This document shows, piece after piece, positions 21,501-29,703 of a DNA stretch of 64,000 nt. Made by a program: the position numbers and the translations under genes. Source of the DNA: Calothrix sp. PCC 7716 (GTDB lineage Bacteria > Cyanobacteriota > Cyanobacteriia > Cyanobacteriales > Nostocaceae); NCBI RefSeq assembly GCF_019977735.1, contig NZ_AP025018.1, positions 7,568,580 to 7,632,579 of the forward strand, in the 5' to 3' direction. Numbering within the stretch: position 1 is the stretch's first letter; each line of letters begins with the position of its first letter. Below the pieces are notes generated by a model. That model made no database searches, was not told where the DNA came from, and saw only the letters and a program-made list of their open reading frames with translations.

Positions 21501-23461
21501 TTTGGTCATCCCTAGGAGAATACCCAGTATATGACAAACTGTTAGATTACGCTATCACCAACGATGACCGGAGAAATCATAGCTATAAAGCTGACATCAG
21601 AATCAATCAAAATAGTCGTCCAGAAGCATTGAAGTACTATCTCAGGGACTATCTCAAGGAACGCCTACCTGAATATATGGTACCCTCAGCTTTTGTACTA
21701 CTAGATGCCCTACCACTAACACCAAGTGGCAAGGTAAATCGTCGCGCCCTCCCATATCCTGGCAATACTGAACCTGAATTGTCAGGAGTGTATGCGGCAC
21801 CTCGAACCCCTGTAGAGGAAATGCTCGTGGGTATCTGGAGCGAAGTTTTGGGACTGAAAATTGTGGGCATCCATGACAATTTCTTTGACATGGGTGGGCA
21901 TTCCTTGTTAGCAACCCAAGTAATCTCGCGTGTGCTGACCATCTTCAAAGTGGAATTACCGTTGCGTAAGTTGTTTGAAGCGCCTACCGTCGCCGCACTA
22001 GCCAAGCACTTAAAGATAATTTTAAGACAAGACCTGCCCAGGCAGGCTCTCCCCCTCGTAGCCATTGCCCGCGATAGAGAGTTGCCTTTGTCCTTTGCTC
22101 AACAGCGGCTGTGGTTCTTCGACCAGTTGCAACCTAATAGTCCCTTGTACAATATGCCTGCGGCTGTGCGCCTGAGTGGTGTACTCAACTACGTAGCGCT
22201 CTTACAGGTTTTTCAGGAAATTGTCCGCCGCCACGAAGCATTGCGTACCACTTTTCCGTCCCAAAATGGAAAACCAATACAGGCGATCGCCCCTACCCTG
22301 CACTTGAGTTTACCACTGGTGGACTTGCGGGAGTTGCCCGAAATCCATCAGCAGTCTAAGGTACAGCAACTAGCCATCCAAGAAGCAATGTGTCCTTTCT
22401 CCTTGGCTCAGGGCCCGTTGCTACGTGTAACATTGTTGCAACTGGGTGAGACAGAACATATTTTGCTCATGACAATACACCACATTGTCTGCGACGGTTG
22501 GTCTTTAGGGGTTTTGATTCAAGAAGTCGCAACACTCTACAAAGCCTTTGTTATCGGTCAACCCTCACCTCTTGCGGATTTACCTATTCAGTATGCTGAT
22601 TTTGCCCACTGGCAACGGCAGTGGCTTCAGGGAGAAGCACTAGAAGAACAGCTTTCTTACTGGCGGCAACAGCTTGTTAATTTGTCTGTACTGCAACTGC
22701 CAAACACTCGCCCGCGCCCTGCTGCCCAAACCTTTAACGGTCAGATCCAATCTCTAGAACTTTCTGAGAATTTAACTCAGTCGCTGAAGACTTTAAGCCA
22801 GCACTCCGGGGTCACTTTATTTATGACTTTACTGGCGGCTTTCCAGACATTATTGTACCATTACACTGGGCAGAATGATATTTGTGTAGGTTCTCCTATT
22901 GCCAACCGTAACCGCAATGAAACCGAGCAGTTGATTGGCTTCTTCGTCAACACTTTAGTACTGCGTACTCAAGTTTATGGTCATTTCAGTTTCCAACATT
23001 TACTAGAGACAGTACGTGAGACGACCCTGGAAGCTTACGCCCACCAAGACTTACCCTTTGAAAAACTAGTGGAGGTACTACAGCCGGAGCGCAATCTCAG
23101 TCATCAGCCTTTATTTCAAGTGATGTTTGTCCTGCAAAATACTCCTCAGACAGTTCTGGAACTGCCTGGGCTCAATCTTAGCCTTTTAGAATTCGACAAC
23201 AGCGCTGCGAAGTTCGACTTAACTTTGGGAATGGAAGAAACTCAGCATGGGCAGCTTGTAGCACGGTTCGAGTACAATAACGACCTGTTTGACGCAGCTA
23301 CAATAACCCGTATGCTCGGGCATTTCCAAACTTTGCTCGAAGGTATCGTCACAGATCCCGAGCAGTGCCTTTCTGGCTTGCCGCTCCTGACTGAGGCAGA
23401 GTACCATCAATTGTTTGTGGAGTGGAACAATACTGCTCGGTTAAGGAAAAACAGGGGGTAA
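15497..23461 (+). CDS. NRPS: C-A(Thr)-PCP-C-A-PCP-C, 3'-truncated
   Basis: 2654 residues, GTG start. The first C domain (SPAQEGMFFHS, HHLLLDGWS) is of the kind that follows an E domain. A1 has YTSGSTGKPKG near 615; aligning its pocket to GrsA I read D-F-W-N-I-G-M-V-H-K, the textbook threonine code. PCP1 is LGGHSLL near 1017. C2 has HHIISDGWS. A2 has YTSGSTGKPKG near 1688 and an unusual pocket start (NFDASLEQ) that I cannot assign; between its late motifs sits what looks like the scar of an excised methyltransferase domain. PCP2 is MGGHSLL near 2131, and C3 has HHIVCDGWS. The protein stops just after VEWNNT, the linker before a third A domain. There is no thioesterase or reductase, so release is unexplained and the gene looks truncated. 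Confidence 0.9.
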   Translation: MTLENIESIYQLSPAQEGMFFHSLYTPESGVYVVQVCVTLHGKLNFLAFKQAWQQVLERHPILRTSFHWEELDKPLQAVYREVELPLEKYNWQEFSAVEQQEKFEAYLKVDRCCGFKFSEAPLMRLALFQLAEDVHQFVWTHHHLLLDGWSLPLLFREILIYYESFSKGQDLHLECSRPYRDYICWLQQQNLSHAEEFWHRILKGFSTPTSLRINRDIGNLSTQEESYSDQHIELSITATAALQSLAKQHKLTLNTIAQGAWALLVSHYSGENDVVFGVTVSGRSTALKGIENMIGVFINTLPMRVRLCPQSSVLSWLEQIQTQQMEMHQYEHSPLVQIQGWSAVPRSLPLFDSILVFENYPIDASLWEHGRGLELQDVRVFSKTNYPLTVEVIPGSKLSLRIIYDSCRFETTSITRMLGHFQNLLESISTNPKQSLSNLSLLTVHERQQLLVEWNSNQVVDPTNTYIHQLFEAQVECTPDAVAVAFEDQQLTYFELNQRANQLAHYLRSLGVEPDSLVGLCLERSVEMVVGLLGIFKAGGAYVPLDPGYPQERLVFMLEDSQALVLLTQQYLIDKLPEHKARVVCLDSKWEEIAQNISENLTTKVMPDNLAYVIYTSGSTGKPKGVLISHSNIARLFEATHSWFHFNERDVCTLFHSYAFDFSVWELWSALLHGGRLVVVPYWVSRSSAAFYDLLYTEQVTVLNQTPSVFRQLIQTQVSLRVTTKEHSLRLIIFGGEALELQSLKPWFERNGDECPQLINMYGITETTVHVTYRPLNMTDLSRTSSVIGNAIPDLQVYMLDQYLQPVPIGVPGEMYISGAGVARGYLNRPELTAQRFIPNPFSDKPGARLYKTGDNARYLPNGDIEYLGRVDDQVKIRGFRIELREIEAVLNQHPAVQQSVVITREDVPGNKRLVAYVVVNQTPVPESKQLQYFVKQKLPEYMVPTAIVLLETLPLTPNGKVDPRALPAPPDTTRSELSGTFVKPRTPVEEMLAVIWADVLGLKNVSIHDNFFELGGHSLLATQLVSRLRDTFCVELPLRELFESPTVAELAERIETARRASLGLHTPPLVPILKDTHLPLSFAQARLWFLDQLEPDSAAYNIPTAVRLTGSLHVAALQQSFNEIVRCHETLRTTFTSMNGEPVGVIAPVSTLRLTMVELCELPQPQQSAEVSRLTTLEAQRHFDLKSGPLLRATLLRLSPTEHVLLLVMHHIISDGWSMGVLIRELTVLYEAYSSAQPLALPELPIQYADFAHWQRQWLTGEVLQAQLEYWKQQLAGAPPVLKLPTDRTRPPIQTFQGATQSLALTEQLSQALKALSQRHGVTLFMTLLAAFQTLLYRYTGQSDICVGSPIANRKHSETEGLIGFFVNTLVLRTEVSGNASFSELLARVREVALNAYAYQDLPFEQLVEALQPERNLSHQPLFQVMFVLQNAPMPVLELPELTLNALSMDSTIAKFDLTLSMEDTQQGLVGRLEYNSDLFDAITITRMLKHFHTLLEGIVADPSQCPRDLPLLTEAERLTLLEEWNCTGVDSPKNLCIHQLFEAQVERIPEAVAVVFEDQELTYLELNQRANQLAHYLRSLGVEPDSLVGLCLERSVKMVIGLLGILKAGGVYVPLDPAYPQERLNWILSDAQITVLVTQQHLMATLPQHQMQVVDLDYQWDVIAQQSNSNLEQQIEAENLAYIIYTSGSTGKPKGVPVSHNSIAHHCRHVQQAYTLDASDHVLQFASLNFDASLEQILTTLITGAQLFLRGTDVWTIIEFSHKLLEYGLTVINVPPAYWEQLVQQWANTPQLIFNHQLKLILVGGDKISLGGLKVWQQTPARSTRLLNVYGPTETTITATSYEILAQFLADGSAKRVPIGRPFPNRTVYILDTHNNPVPVGVPGELHIGGVGLAQGYLKHPELTAEKFIPNPFSQEAGARLYKTGDLACYLPDGNIEYLGRFDNQVKLRGFRIELEEIEAVLERHPAVQATAVVVQEDSPGDKRLVAYIAPKQVSQIELWSSLGEYPVYDKLLDYAITNDDRRNHSYKADIRINQNSRPEALKYYLRDYLKERLPEYMVPSAFVLLDALPLTPSGKVNRRALPYPGNTEPELSGVYAAPRTPVEEMLVGIWSEVLGLKIVGIHDNFFDMGGHSLLATQVISRVLTIFKVELPLRKLFEAPTVAALAKHLKIILRQDLPRQALPLVAIARDRELPLSFAQQRLWFFDQLQPNSPLYNMPAAVRLSGVLNYVALLQVFQEIVRRHEALRTTFPSQNGKPIQAIAPTLHLSLPLVDLRELPEIHQQSKVQQLAIQEAMCPFSLAQGPLLRVTLLQLGETEHILLMTIHHIVCDGWSLGVLIQEVATLYKAFVIGQPSPLADLPIQYADFAHWQRQWLQGEALEEQLSYWRQQLVNLSVLQLPNTRPRPAAQTFNGQIQSLELSENLTQSLKTLSQHSGVTLFMTLLAAFQTLLYHYTGQNDICVGSPIANRNRNETEQLIGFFVNTLVLRTQVYGHFSFQHLLETVRETTLEAYAHQDLPFEKLVEVLQPERNLSHQPLFQVMFVLQNTPQTVLELPGLNLSLLEFDNSAAKFDLTLGMEETQHGQLVARFEYNNDLFDAATITRMLGHFQTLLEGIVTDPEQCLSGLPLLTEAEYHQLFVEWNNTARLRKNRG

Positions 23462-23874
23462 AATTTTAACAGGACTTACGGGCTAGAACGTGGTCGGGTA
23501 GGTTAGGGGTATCGCTACCCGAATGTTACTAAGAAAACCCTAATAGAGGCTGACGCGGAGACTTTGAGACGCGGAGACGCGGTGAAGTAAAACAGGGAGA
23601 CGTTTGGAGACTGTTAGGTATGACTGGCTACAAAAGAAGTGAGGCAAAGTTCATTTGTTCTAGCAATCCAATTATCTAAACTGCGTTACCACGTCCTCAA
23701 ATTCCTGCTATAGTTACACACATCGGAAGCTTATAAGTACCCGGACAAAAATAATTACACATTTGTTTCTAAGCACCGACTTGGAATTTAAATCCGATTT
23801 TGTATAATTAATTTTGTATGACTACTTATAGCTAATATTCGGATAAAATTCTAATAATTTATTACTAGCTTGCA
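23462..23874. other. Intergenic after truncated NRPS
   Basis: No gene. Directly after the stop is a weak hairpin (TCGGGTAG/CTACCCGA, 23494-23522) without a T-tract. Then comes a short direct repeat around 23550-23585 (GACGCGGAGA, twice), a type common between cyanobacterial genes. The rest is AT-rich and featureless. I found no continuation of the missing adenylation domain in any frame. Confidence 0.5.
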
Positions 23875-23927
23875 TGTCGGTGTGACGATAATATTGCCGC
23901 AACTGAAACCATAATATTGCCACAACA

Positions 23928-24129
23928 TGTAACTTAAAGGATAAAGTGGCCGGAATTTAAGCATAAAATGACCGCACGACGAAACCCAAAACAGAAGCAT
24001 GTTCGAGGATTTTTATCCTTGAGAACTGCGATAACATGCAGAACGTACATAACGGAAAAATAAGGATTACAGCCTTTCTGGGCGGCCACTTTATCCTTTA
24101 AAAACGGCCACTTTATCTTTTAAGTTACA
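23928..24129 (+). repeat. Miniature inverted-repeat element, copy 2 (inner)
   Basis: The 24-base ends TGTAACTTAAAGGATAAAGT (continuing GGCC) and their inverse at 24106-24129 match except at one position; pairing extends two bases further on each side. It has the same orientation and similar interior as the copy at 2837-3028. It lies inside the outer element, so it inserted later or the two were mobilised together. Confidence 0.75.
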
Positions 24130-24172
24130 TGAATTGGAAGCATAAGCACGTTGTTATGAAAACCAAATTAGG

Positions 24173-24343
24173 AAAAAATGGCTGGATGCCTTTGTTTATA
24201 AGCATTTTATTGTAGGACTATAATCTTATACATAGTTTTGAATGCAAAGTTTTCTGTTCAAGTGTTGGTAATAATTCTTCTTTTTTATCAGCTTATAGTC
24301 TTATAAAGAAACGCCTACAAACAAAGGTATCTAGCCATTTTTT
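24173..24343. repeat. Long imperfect palindrome
   Basis: AAAAAATGGCTGGATGCC followed by TTTGTTTAT at 24173-24199 pairs with an inverted copy at 24317-24343 with two or three mismatches. A second inner pair around GGACTATAATCTTATA and CTTATAGTCTTATAAAG extends it. It would fold into a long cruciform or hairpin. It is a distinct small element inside the outer repeat. Confidence 0.55.
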
Positions 24344-24546
24344 GCTTATACGCTAAAAAAAAACGGCAATATTATCGTTCCACTGACAGACACAGAATTA
24401 GCAGAAGTAATTGGGAGCAACCAGCTTAACAAATCCTGTTTAAGAGGAAATGAAACGGTTGCATATACTCCAGGGAGTTACAAGCTTAAAATTTTGGAAA
24501 GGAGACCATATTTATGCCTGAATCCTTACTGACAATTTGATACAGC

Positions 24547-25728
24547 ATGTTAAAACTAAAAAGTGACATATATATAAAAATTAATAAGCGCTTTATAATT
24601 GGGATAGCATTATTATGCGCTGCGTGCGATTCAATAGAAGCAAAAAATAATATCAGTAACCCATCACCTGTAAATATAAATGCATCAAGTCGCGTATTAG
24701 CACTGGGAAAACTTGTACCAGAAGGTGATGTTATTAAGATTTCTGTAGTAAATGCCAGAGATAGCAGGGTGAACCAACTTTTAGTAAAAGAAGGAGACTT
24801 TGTTAAAGCGAATCAAGTCATTGCCATATTACAAGGGAGAGACAGAGCAGAACAGCAACTTCGTGACGCTCGTGCGGATGTAGCAATTAAACGAGCGCAG
24901 CTACTTAAAATTCAGCAAGGTGATGCAAAACAAGCAGAAATTACGGCACAACGCGCGACTGTTGCTGAGTTAGAAGCACGAATTAAAACTGAAACAAAAG
25001 TTAAGCAAGCAGCGATAGCGCAAGCTACTGCAACAATTCGTAATGCTCGAATAAAATTTCAACGTTATTCAGACTTAGAAAAACAAGGCGCCATTAAACG
25101 TTCTGAATTCGATGATGCAAGAGAAGAATTTGAAAAAGCAACGGCAACACTAGCTCAAACTCAAGCAGAATTAGATTACACCACATCTACATTACAAGCG
25201 CAACTAGCAAAAGAAAATGCCAATTTAAAACGTTTACGAGAAGTTCGTCCGGTAGATATAGAAATTGCATCAAGAGAACTAGAACAAGCACAAATTCGTG
25301 TTGAACAGCAAAAAGCCGTATTAGACGATACATTAGTGCGAGTACCAATTGCTGGACAAATCTTACGTATTAATACTCGTGTAGGTGAACAAGTAAATCA
25401 AGAAGCAGGTATTGCCGAACTTGGCAGAACAAATCAAATGTATGTAACAGCAGAAGTATATGAAACAGACATCGTAAAAATTCGTCCAGGGCAAAAAGTA
25501 ACTGTAAACAGTGAGTATGGTGGATTTAAAGGTGAAATATATGGCGCCGTTTATAGAGTTGGCTTACAAATAGGCAAAAGTCGTCTGAACCAAGACCAAA
25601 ATAACCCCAACACCGATATAAACTCGCGCGTCGTCGAAATTGCCATCCGTTTAAATCCAGAAGACAGTAAGAAAGTTGCTGCATTAACGGGGATGCAAGT
25701 AAGAGTCAAAATAGATGTCTCACCATGA
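24547..25728 (+). CDS. devB-like: DevB/HlyD-type periplasmic adaptor of an ABC exporter
   Basis: The 393-residue protein has an N-terminal hydrophobic stretch ending LLCAACDS, which may be a lipobox or a membrane anchor. A biotinyl-lipoyl-like half follows (VNARDSRVNQLLVKEGDFVK, then VKANQVIAILQG), then a long alpha-helical hairpin of about 150 residues rich in Ala, Gln, Glu and Lys, the second lipoyl half (VRVPIAGQILRINTRVGEQV) and a beta domain (YVTAEVYETDIVKIRPGQKV). This is the DevB adaptor layout, linking an inner-membrane DevC/DevA pump to a TolC-like pore. It overlaps devC by 4 nt. It carries GGCGCC sites, unlike the NRPS genes before it. Confidence 0.88.
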   Translation: MLKLKSDIYIKINKRFIIGIALLCAACDSIEAKNNISNPSPVNINASSRVLALGKLVPEGDVIKISVVNARDSRVNQLLVKEGDFVKANQVIAILQGRDRAEQQLRDARADVAIKRAQLLKIQQGDAKQAEITAQRATVAELEARIKTETKVKQAAIAQATATIRNARIKFQRYSDLEKQGAIKRSEFDDAREEFEKATATLAQTQAELDYTTSTLQAQLAKENANLKRLREVRPVDIEIASRELEQAQIRVEQQKAVLDDTLVRVPIAGQILRINTRVGEQVNQEAGIAELGRTNQMYVTAEVYETDIVKIRPGQKVTVNSEYGGFKGEIYGAVYRVGLQIGKSRLNQDQNNPNTDINSRVVEIAIRLNPEDSKKVAALTGMQVRVKIDVSP

Positions 25729-26945
25729 AAAAATTATTTAACTTTGAACCTCCTTTAGCTTGGTCACAGTTATCACATCAAAAAGTCAGATTAGCGGTTG
25801 CCATTACGGGAGTTTGTTTTGCCAATATCCTAATGTTTACTCAGCTTGGACTATTGGCAATGCTGACGCAAGGAACAACAAAGTTACATGAAAGTTTAGG
25901 TGGCGATTTAGTAATAATTTCTTCGTTTGCTCCAAGTTTACAGTTTCGGATTAATTTCCCGCGCGCATATTTATTCCAAGCAGCAGCAGTAGACGGAGTA
26001 GCCTCAGTCAACCCAGTTTATATTACACGCGCAAACTGGGTAAATCCAAAACAATTAGAAAAACAGCAAGATATATCTGGTAAAAAACAGGTGCCTCGTC
26101 AGCGTGGACTATTTGGAAACGAAGTACGAATAATAGCCATCAACCCCGCTCAACCAGGAATATTAAACATACCCTCTGTTAACCAACAACTAAAAAAAAT
26201 CACATCAGCAGACTCAGTACTATACGACCAATTATCACAATCAACCCTAGGTGACATCCCTGAATTATTCACCAAAAACCAAGAAGTACAAACCTTGATG
26301 GATAACCGTCGTACTTACGTTGTTGGTTTATTTAGCATGGGAAGCACCTTATTTGAAAAAGGTAACGTAGTGATGAGCGATTGGAATTATGCTTTACGTT
26401 ACGGCGCCCATAATTTGAACCAAGCTCGTATTGGTATAATAAGTCTAGAAAAAGGCACCAACATTAAAACAGTACAAGCAAAAGTGCGCGCGACTTTACC
26501 GGATGATGTAGTAGTACTTACTCGTCAAGAATTGATGCAGCGAGAACTTCAGTATCAAGCAACAGAAGTAAATGGAGTCGTATTAAGGTTTGGGACTATA
26601 GTGGGTTTTCTAGTCGGAGTAATTATTATTTATCAAGTTTTATACACAGATATTAGCGAACATTTATCTGAATATGCAACTCTCAAAGCAATGGGTTACG
26701 CAGACCGTGCGCTGCTTTTAGTTGTGTTACAAGAAGGAGTTATTTTAAGTATACTAGGATTTATTCCTGGTTTTATTGCTTCTATCGGTATTTACCAACT
26801 ACTGGTAGTACTTACTCGCATACCTTTAGTTATGCAAGCGAGTGTTGCACTTCAAGTTTTTATATTAACTATATTAATGTGTAGTATATCCGGTGCCATT
26901 GCTATAAATAAACTACGTTCTGCTGACCCAGCAGATGTATTCTAA
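25725..26945 (+). CDS. devC-like: DevC-type ABC exporter permease
   Basis: 406 residues. The N terminus PPLAWSQLSHQKVRLAVAIT leads into a first membrane helix; a large periplasmic region follows, and three C-terminal helices end the protein (VVLRFGTIVGFLVGVIIIYQ; LQEGVILSILGFIPGFIAS; LQVFILTILMCSISGAIAI). LSEYATLKAMGYADR is the typical coupling segment of FtsX/MacB-like permeases. It should pair with the DevB-like protein before it and the ATPase after it. Length and topology match DevC. The gene looks intact, but its ATPase partner is broken by an IS. Confidence 0.88.
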   Translation: MKKLFNFEPPLAWSQLSHQKVRLAVAITGVCFANILMFTQLGLLAMLTQGTTKLHESLGGDLVIISSFAPSLQFRINFPRAYLFQAAAVDGVASVNPVYITRANWVNPKQLEKQQDISGKKQVPRQRGLFGNEVRIIAINPAQPGILNIPSVNQQLKKITSADSVLYDQLSQSTLGDIPELFTKNQEVQTLMDNRRTYVVGLFSMGSTLFEKGNVVMSDWNYALRYGAHNLNQARIGIISLEKGTNIKTVQAKVRATLPDDVVVLTRQELMQRELQYQATEVNGVVLRFGTIVGFLVGVIIIYQVLYTDISEHLSEYATLKAMGYADRALLLVVLQEGVILSILGFIPGFIASIGIYQLLVVLTRIPLVMQASVALQVFILTILMCSISGAIAINKLRSADPADVF

Positions 26946-27413
26946 ATTTATTATGAAACCAACCATCGCAATTGCCAACCTCAATCACACTTTTGGTCAA
27001 GGTACTTTAAGTAAGCCAGTACTAAATGACATTAACTTAAATATTAACTCTGGAGAAATAATAATCTTGACTGGTCCATCAGGAAGTGGCAAGACAACTT
27101 TACTTTCATTAATCGGTGGACTGCGTTCAGTACAAGAAGGTAGCTTGAAAATCTTTGGTAAAGAAATGCGTGGCACCAGCAAAAAGCAACTAACGCAAAT
27201 TCGTAATCAAATAGGATTTATATTTCAACACCACAATTTACTCAGATGTCTTACCGCTTATGGAAACGTGCGGATGTCGCTCAAACTTCATCCAGAAATA
27301 CCCATGTCAGAACATCGTCAGCGTGCGGTTGCCATATTAGAAGCAGTTGGACTTGCTGACCGCGTAGACTATTATCCAGAAAAATTATCAGGAGGACAAA
27401 AACAGCGAGTTGC

Positions 27414-29278
27414 CAGCAATTCTCATTTTGAAAAAAAATAGAGAAAATTCTGTTATTTAAATAGAGAACTTGTGCCGAAGCATCATTTTTTGATAGATAA
27501 TTATCATCCGAAGCTGAAGATAGACAAGTTTTAATAAATTTTTCCATGAAAAATAGATTTCAACTGATAATTTTAGATGAAATTATAAACAACTTTTTAT
27601 TTTTTTGAATAAATAACTTTTACCTAATCTTTCAATAGATTAATATTTTTCAACTAGAATTTGCCTTTTTAAATGGGACATGCTCTGTGAGGATAAATGA
27701 AAATACATGTGACCAATCTTGAAAAAATAAATATTTTAGTAAGGTACGAATATCTTTAAAGAAAGTAGTTCGAGTTACTAATAGCTCGCGAACTTTTTGA
27801 TAGGTCAAATTAACTAAATCTAAAGCAGTATGAAATAAAAAAGCTAATAAATTTAAGGATAATAATAACTCGCACAAATGATTTTTACCATGACCAAAGT
27901 TATGCTCTAAATTATAACCGTGATTTTTGAGAACGTTATTGCCTTCATTCTCAATTTTCCATCTACTGCGCGCTGCATTAACAATGTCCTCAACATTATT
28001 TTCGGTGATTTTATGATTCGTTATCCAATTGTTTTGGTAGATAACTTCTTCTGTTTTTTCATTAATAATAGTTAGTTCGCACCAATTAACTTCTATGCTT
28101 GAGTCTTTATCCATTAATGGAAGTCTAGAAGCATAGCGATAACGATAAATTAGATTCTTTCTCCCATCCCATTTTTTCTTTTCAATGGTTGTAACTTCTC
28201 CACTCTTGTCTAAGAAATCTAGCCATTCATACAAAGTTTTATGTGATGTTTCAAGGCAAACAAAAATAAAATTATAACCTTGTTTTAAAGCTAACTCACA
28301 AATCGGCTCGTGAGCATACAAGTCATCTCCTAAGAGGGTTACAGCCTTACCATACTTATTTTTATGATTCTGATTTAACCATCTTTTAACAGCCGCATTT
28401 TCGCAATCTTGTTTTTGATGCCCATCTTGTTTTTTAATAAATTCTGGTTCTAAGTTTATCACTTGTTTTTGATTGGGAGAAACTATAATAGGCGTAACAC
28501 AACCATGAAAATAAGTTGTAGTTCCATTTCGATGATTACGACAGTTACAATGAGGGCAATTAATTTTATTAGATGAGAAATATTCTGTGCCATCTAAAGC
28601 TATTAAAAGTTCTTCGCCTAAGTAGAAAAATTTTTTCAAAATTCCTTGTTCCTCTAACCATTCATAAACTTTTTGAAAAACCATAAAAATATTATTAGCT
28701 GGCACCGGGTCTAATAAGTTTCTTATTTGATTATCACTCGGTATTAATTCAATTGAAAATAAACTTGCTGCGTTATCTTTTCCCTTATTACTTTTCATTA
28801 AGCGTTGATGGTCTAAAAAAGATTCTGATTGAGTAAAAAATACCGAAAAGGCAGCCATCACTGCATTTTCTACCTGATATTTTGTATTATTACCTGGCTT
28901 CCTTTCGTCGGGTAAATTATGTAATGATGACCGTAAAAATTCGATTAATTCAGGGATTTCTAGAGTCGTTTCTTTTGTAGCCATATTTAAGTAATTTGAT
29001 ACACTGTCATATTTTTTACTCACTGATTTTACATCATCTGGCAACAATTATAAATTTTTATTTCCATTGAAGTCTCTATCTTAAAACCAAGCTATCCCAC
29101 CGGATTTCCCCCGTTTGTTCTCAAGCAGTCCTGTACTCTACTAAGTATTTATACTCAATTATTCGACCCAATTATTTTTTAGTTATCCTCTCGGTATCAA
29201 AAAATAGTTACTTAGTACTATATCGGCAATTCCAAAATCGGGGTTAATACTCTATTTTTTTTAAAATGAGAATTGCTG
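27414..29278 (-). mobile_element. ISNCY-like insertion sequence, complete
   Basis: The element is 1865 bp. Its ends are inverted repeats beginning CAGCAATTCTCATTTT and continuing through an A-rich run to TAGA. It is flanked by an exact 9-bp direct repeat GCGAGTTGC (27405-27413 and 29279-29287), the target duplication. Because the end sequence partly mirrors the target, a 7-bp reading (CGAGTTG) is also possible. It holds a single transposase on the minus strand, opposite to devA. Uniform ends and the exact duplication suggest a recent insertion. Confidence 0.92.
27650..29047 (-). CDS. ISNCY-type transposase
   Basis: 465 residues. A zinc-ribbon-like segment (CPHCNCRNHRNG) follows LLIALDGTEYFSS. 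DLYAHEPICELAL and SRWKIENEGNNVLKN are placed like the second Asp and the conserved Glu of a DDE transposase; the first Asp is probably in IALDGTE. IPSDNQIRNLLDPV near residue 105 is typical of this group in my recollection. It fills most of the element and has no frameshift, so it may be active. The exact family name (ISNCY) is from memory and is less certain than the DDE call. Confidence 0.8.
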   Translation of the reverse strand: MLPDDVKSVSKKYDSVSNYLNMATKETTLEIPELIEFLRSSLHNLPDERKPGNNTKYQVENAVMAAFSVFFTQSESFLDHQRLMKSNKGKDNAASLFSIELIPSDNQIRNLLDPVPANNIFMVFQKVYEWLEEQGILKKFFYLGEELLIALDGTEYFSSNKINCPHCNCRNHRNGTTTYFHGCVTPIIVSPNQKQVINLEPEFIKKQDGHQKQDCENAAVKRWLNQNHKNKYGKAVTLLGDDLYAHEPICELALKQGYNFIFVCLETSHKTLYEWLDFLDKSGEVTTIEKKKWDGRKNLIYRYRYASRLPLMDKDSSIEVNWCELTIINEKTEEVIYQNNWITNHKITENNVEDIVNAARSRWKIENEGNNVLKNHGYNLEHNFGHGKNHLCELLLSLNLLAFLFHTALDLVNLTYQKVRELLVTRTTFFKDIRTLLKYLFFQDWSHVFSFILTEHVPFKKANSS

Positions 29279-29496
29279 GCGAGTTGCTATCGCACGTGCA
29301 TTAGTTGCTCAACCAAAGTTAGTTCTTGCCGACGAACCAACAGCTTCACTAGATAGCAAAATAGGACGTGACATAGTAGATATTATCCAAAGTCTTGCAA
29401 AAGAAGAAAATTGCACAGTACTTTTAGTCACTCACGACACGCGCATTTTAGATATAGCTGATCGTATTGTAAATATGGAAGATGGAAGATTACTAG

Positions 29497-29694
<198 letters not shown>

Positions 29695-29703
29695 AAGTCA
29701 GAA

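Larger units (their letters stand above)
23875..24388 (+). mobile_element. Non-autonomous element (outer) with 25-bp inverted ends
   Basis: The left end TGTCGGTGTGACGATAATAT (23875 onward, continuing TGCCG) matches the inverted right end at 24364-24388 at 22 of 25 positions. A second internal copy of the ATAATATTGCC motif follows the left end. Repeated motifs at the end suggest an IS21-like origin. There is no transposase, so this is a MITE-like or deleted element. It contains the inner element at 23928-24129 and a long palindrome at 24173-24343. No clear target duplication was found. Confidence 0.65.

Noticed and set aside
23494-23522. Strong terminator after the NRPS
   Set aside because: Only eight pairs, a 13-base loop and no T-tract.
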